Shown here piece after piece: positions 21,543-24,104 of a DNA stretch of 24,104 nucleotides. Within the stretch, counting starts at the first letter, position 1, and each line of letters begins with the position of its first letter. Position numbers and translations under genes: made by a program. Origin of the DNA: Lachnospiraceae bacterium (lineage in GTDB: Bacteria; Bacillota_A; Clostridia; Lachnospirales; Lachnospiraceae); assembly GCA_009774465.1 (NCBI GenBank), contig VSNT01000058.1, positions 1 through 24,104 on the forward strand, in the 5' to 3' direction. Below the pieces are notes generated by a model that saw only the letters and a list, made by a program, of their open reading frames with translations, made no database searches and was not told the origin of the DNA.

Positions 21543-23376
21543 CTTTATCCACCTCCTCCACAAAATCTTTATGCCTCTCTCTTTTAGCCCTGTTCTTGGT
21601 ACTCCTGATACCTTTTAGGTTGACATCCCTGTCCTGCCCTGTGCCGCTGATGATCCTCTCCACATGCGATGCCAGATCAACCCTGCCCTGAAGGTTCTCA
21701 TGGACAGCATCATTCTCAAGATTCTTCTGTTCGGACAGCATTTTTTTGATCTCCCCAAAACTTCTACCGGAGAAACGGGATTCTATCAGATTGAATTCTA
21801 TAAATTCACCCTCCCTCAACAGATACACTGTATCAGCAGATTCAGGATTATATGCTGCTACTACTTCACCACCTCTCAGATAGTCCTCTGTAAAGTTCCC
21901 TGCTTTGGAATCATACCGAAGGCCAGATACAAGCAGCCCCCGCCTTGTAAATTTTGCTTTGGTTCTTGGAAGCAGAGTCATAACCAGCTGTCTTGGTGAT
22001 ACTGTTATCAGGTTGCATCCCGGCTGCCCCTTGCCCCATTCAAAAATGCTGCCGGGATATGGCTGTACATTTTCGTCTATCATCTCCTGTGTGTAAGGAT
22101 AATCTGACACGATCCTCTGGGCATTGTTGTAAAGGATCGCACAGATGACCACCTTTTCATAATCTTCCATAGTCAAACAGGCATTCCTGCGGTAATCCGG
22201 GGCAAGCCTCTCCCCGGCATCCCTATCCACATATCCATGATCCATCAGATATGGCTTTGTTGACTCCTGCAAGAGATGGAAGCTCTTTTCAACAATGGAT
22301 TTCAATTCTGGGCGCAATGGTGGAAGATTTACCAGAATAACCCCAAGTTCTGTGATCTGGGCGAAAGTGGCAGACTGGTACTCGCTCCCCATATCAGACA
22401 CGATGACTCCCGGCAGCTTATCCGAATCCCACTGTTTCCTGTCTATCAGGATGCCGAATTTTCTGCACCATTCCACCTTGTCAGCAAGTACATTAAGCAT
22501 CAGTTCCCTTAATGAATAAGTCCCGCCTTCCCATGTGAGGGAGTAGCCCATCACAAAACCATTGCTGAAGGAATCGGTGACAATAGTGAGCACCGGCCTT
22601 CCGATAATGTTTCCTCCGCCATCCACCAGATAGATGTCGCATACTGTTGCATCGATCATTCCGGTCCCGACATTTGGTGCGAATTCCTGCACTCCCTCCC
22701 CAAGCAGGGGACGGTAATTCCTCTGGTACTCCTTGATGCCATGCCTCGATATAATCGTATTCTGCTGCGTTTTGTACTTGCTATGGAAATATCGGAACTG
22801 ATTGAACGATGGATATTCCTCAAGTAGATTCCCTTCGCCATCACAATATCTTTCTTTGAGCATGTAAGTGTAGGCTGTCTTTAAACTGTTCTTATGTCTC
22901 GTAAAATAAAACCTGTTCAAAGCCCATCTGAAATTCTTCTCATCCCCGGTTAATTCCTTCTCCAAAACTGCCCTCTCTTTTGGGACAAGGGCAGATATGG
23001 ACTGGCATACAAGATAGCGGCATAAATAATTCCTGACTGTCTGTTGACATATCCCTTTTTCTTTTGATACCCTCTTAACAGCTTCTGTCCTAATCCTGTC
23101 ATCGCCAATAAAAGGAAGAATGCCTGCAACGACTGTAAACCTTTCATGGGCAGTACATCTGGCTCTTGGTTCCATATCCTGTTCGTCTACAACGATTATG
23201 CCTGTAGCCTCTGACAGCTCCTCCTCACTGCATTCCTCATACCCATCAGTCCATCCGGCTTCATGCCACTTCGGCATCGTCCTTTTCATGCAGTCAATCA
23301 GGAGGATATCTTCCCCATCTACAGCCAGCACCCTGTATATCGTCCCATAGACCTTAATCAATTGGTTCTTCTCCAT
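21535..23376 (-). CDS. tnsB: TnsB-like DDE transposase
   Basis: A 613-aa transposase of the TnsB/Mu family (retroviral-integrase fold), which binds the transposon ends and joins the 3' ends to target DNA. An N-terminal region contains HTH-like segments ('EAVKRVSKEKGICQQTVRNYLCRYL', about residues 98-122). The catalytic triad is intact: Asp242 in 'GMIDATVCD', Asp328 in 'VIVSDMGSEYQ' and Glu363 in 'KSIVEKSFHL', with the 34-residue spacing between the last Asp and the Glu typical of DD(35)E enzymes. A beta-barrel and basic tail follow ('TRRGLLVSGLRYDS', 'KNRAKRERHKDF'). The start has AGAAGGAGG six bases upstream and overlaps tnsA by 23 bases. Its likely binding sites are the GCCCAAAAT repeats upstream of tnsA. 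Confidence 0.93.
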   Translation of the reverse strand: MEKNQLIKVYGTIYRVLAVDGEDILLIDCMKRTMPKWHEAGWTDGYEECSEEELSEATGIIVVDEQDMEPRARCTAHERFTVVAGILPFIGDDRIRTEAVKRVSKEKGICQQTVRNYLCRYLVCQSISALVPKERAVLEKELTGDEKNFRWALNRFYFTRHKNSLKTAYTYMLKERYCDGEGNLLEEYPSFNQFRYFHSKYKTQQNTIISRHGIKEYQRNYRPLLGEGVQEFAPNVGTGMIDATVCDIYLVDGGGNIIGRPVLTIVTDSFSNGFVMGYSLTWEGGTYSLRELMLNVLADKVEWCRKFGILIDRKQWDSDKLPGVIVSDMGSEYQSATFAQITELGVILVNLPPLRPELKSIVEKSFHLLQESTKPYLMDHGYVDRDAGERLAPDYRRNACLTMEDYEKVVICAILYNNAQRIVSDYPYTQEMIDENVQPYPGSIFEWGKGQPGCNLITVSPRQLVMTLLPRTKAKFTRRGLLVSGLRYDSKAGNFTEDYLRGGEVVAAYNPESADTVYLLREGEFIEFNLIESRFSGRSFGEIKKMLSEQKNLENDAVHENLQGRVDLASHVERIISGTGQDRDVNLKGIRSTKNRAKRERHKDFVEEVDKGE

Positions 23377-23734
23377 CCGAAGCCTCCTTCTTCTCTACGA
23401 CAATCCCCCAGTCTGCCACCCCTCTCCTCCTCCAGTAATTCCTTGAGGCATCCAGCATCTTTGCTGTCATGGGCTTTGTCAGGTGCTTCCTGAATACACA
23501 CTCCCTTACCATCAGGTCGCCATCTGTCTTTACAGCCACAAAATCAGAGCAGTATTCTCCAAGCTCCAGTCCATCCAGAAGCACCTGAGTTCGGAACTCC
23601 TTCACATCGGAATCAGCTTCCAACTTCTCTGCATATTTTGATTCAATGGCATTATAAGTACGGGCTACACCATCTGCACATTTACTCATGCTCCGCTTTT
23701 CGCATCTGGTTCTTTTATATCCTTTCGGCTTCAT
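23354..23734 (-). CDS. tnsA: TnsA-like endonuclease subunit, short form
   Basis: A 126-aa protein matching the TnsA nuclease core, which cuts the 5' ends of a Tn7-like element so that it moves by cut-and-paste. Seen: Glu residues in 'YNAIESKYAEKLEAD', the Gln in 'FRTQ', an Asp in 'YCSDFVAV' (Asp64), then 'DGDLMVRECV', and 'LDASRNYWRRRGVADWGIVV' after it. The usual E/Q-x-K strand reads ECV (78-80) here, so the canonical catalytic Lys is not at its expected place; Lys83 nearby might replace it. The protein is about half the length of Tn7 TnsA and lacks its C-terminal TnsC-binding domain. GGGAGGA nine bases before the ATG supports the start. It is the first gene of the tns operon. Confidence 0.85.
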   Translation of the reverse strand: MKPKGYKRTRCEKRSMSKCADGVARTYNAIESKYAEKLEADSDVKEFRTQVLLDGLELGEYCSDFVAVKTDGDLMVRECVFRKHLTKPMTAKMLDASRNYWRRRGVADWGIVVEKKEASDGEEPID

Positions 23735-24104
23735 AAAATATCATCCTCCCTCTTGCAAACTGTTTCTGCAATTATTATTACATAAGAGTTTTAATGGTAA
23801 TTTCTGCAAAAACCACGGAAGTTTTATTTGTTTTTCAGTTCATAAATTTCCGCCCAAAATCTGCCCCGAATCTCGCCCAAAATGAGAAAAAACTGCCCAA
23901 AATAAAATTTGGGGCAAAATTTCAGCCGGATTTATACCCTTTAGACCAGTTTTTGCTTAAAAAAGGCACTTTCTGTGCAAATATTTCACCCAGAAAATGC
24001 CCAAAACAGGATTTTAAAAAAATACTATGTCCATGCAGAAGAAGTTTTTTCCGATGGCAGATTATAAATTATCCTCCTCCCTTCCCATCCATTTCCCAAA
24101 AAGA
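23735..24104. mobile_element. probable Tn7-like transposon end with TnsB-binding repeats
   Basis: This non-coding stretch upstream of tnsA contains repeated GCCCAAAAT at 23852-23860, 23875-23883 and 23895-23903, a degenerate GCCCCGAAT at 23863-23871, a GCAAAAT at 23914-23920 and an outer GCCCAAAAC at 23999-24007. Closely spaced, about 20-bp-offset repeats are what Tn7-like right ends show as TnsB sites. The outermost copy reads TGTTTTGGGC from outside, so the element could end at 24008 with the usual TGT/ACA terminus; a matching end was not found elsewhere in the window. The exact terminus and target duplication are unproven. Confidence 0.6.

Noticed and set aside
1..23734. Second end of the Tn7-like element inside the window
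   Set aside because: Isolated GCCCAAA-type matches (near 9812 and 16030) are single, lie in or beside genes, and do not form the clustered inverted copy expected of the other end.

Overview
The window looks like accessory DNA from a low-to-moderate GC Firmicute, most likely a Clostridia/Lachnospiraceae-type gut anaerobe. This is inferred from strong AGGAGG-type ribosome binding sites, the lipoprotein repeat types, a DUF6809-like gene pair and Gram-positive style lipoboxes. No rRNA or tRNA gene is visible. Almost every gene lies on the minus strand; the exceptions are a clpX paralogue, a small unknown gene, a nucleotidyltransferase, a serine resolvase and one winged-helix gene.

Left part (1-7.1 kb): a DUF2442 protein, three secreted lipoproteins and a small membrane protein. 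Two lipoproteins share a paralogous core; one ends in a cysteine-rich tail and the other in a transglutaminase-like domain. A protein of unknown function overlaps a YkgJ-type cysteine-cluster protein. At 7.3-9.3 kb a type I signal peptidase and a divergent ClpX paralogue are transcribed away from each other. At 9.5-12.6 kb are a MazF/PemK-type toxin without a visible antitoxin, a 40-codon gene with its own strong RBS and terminator, an unknown 141-aa protein, a stand-alone polymerase-beta-fold nucleotidyltransferase and a serine resolvase preceded by two direct repeats.

Middle part (12.7-18.4 kb): a tyrosine-recombinase-like protein that seems to lack catalytic residues, then a compact operon of five small genes, two of them DUF6809-like and two cysteine-rich. 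Upstream of that operon is an array of five short palindromic sites at a strict 46-47 bp period, abutting a decayed gene fragment. Next come two divergent, paralogous winged-helix genes separated by 770 bp of AT-rich DNA that carries a 34-bp imperfect inverted repeat. One of these genes is cut by an in-frame TAA, and 75 clearly coding codons continue after it.

Right part (18.4-24.1 kb): a complete Tn7-like transposition module on the minus strand, ordered tnsA-tnsB-tnsC-tniQ/tnsD with overlapping genes, followed by a 137-aa unknown. Upstream of tnsA is a cluster of GCCCAAAAT repeats that probably are TnsB binding sites at the transposon end. If so, the rest of the window is internal (cargo) DNA of the element and the other end lies beyond the left edge. 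No cas gene and no convincing CRISPR array were found, so this is not evidently a CRISPR-associated transposon.
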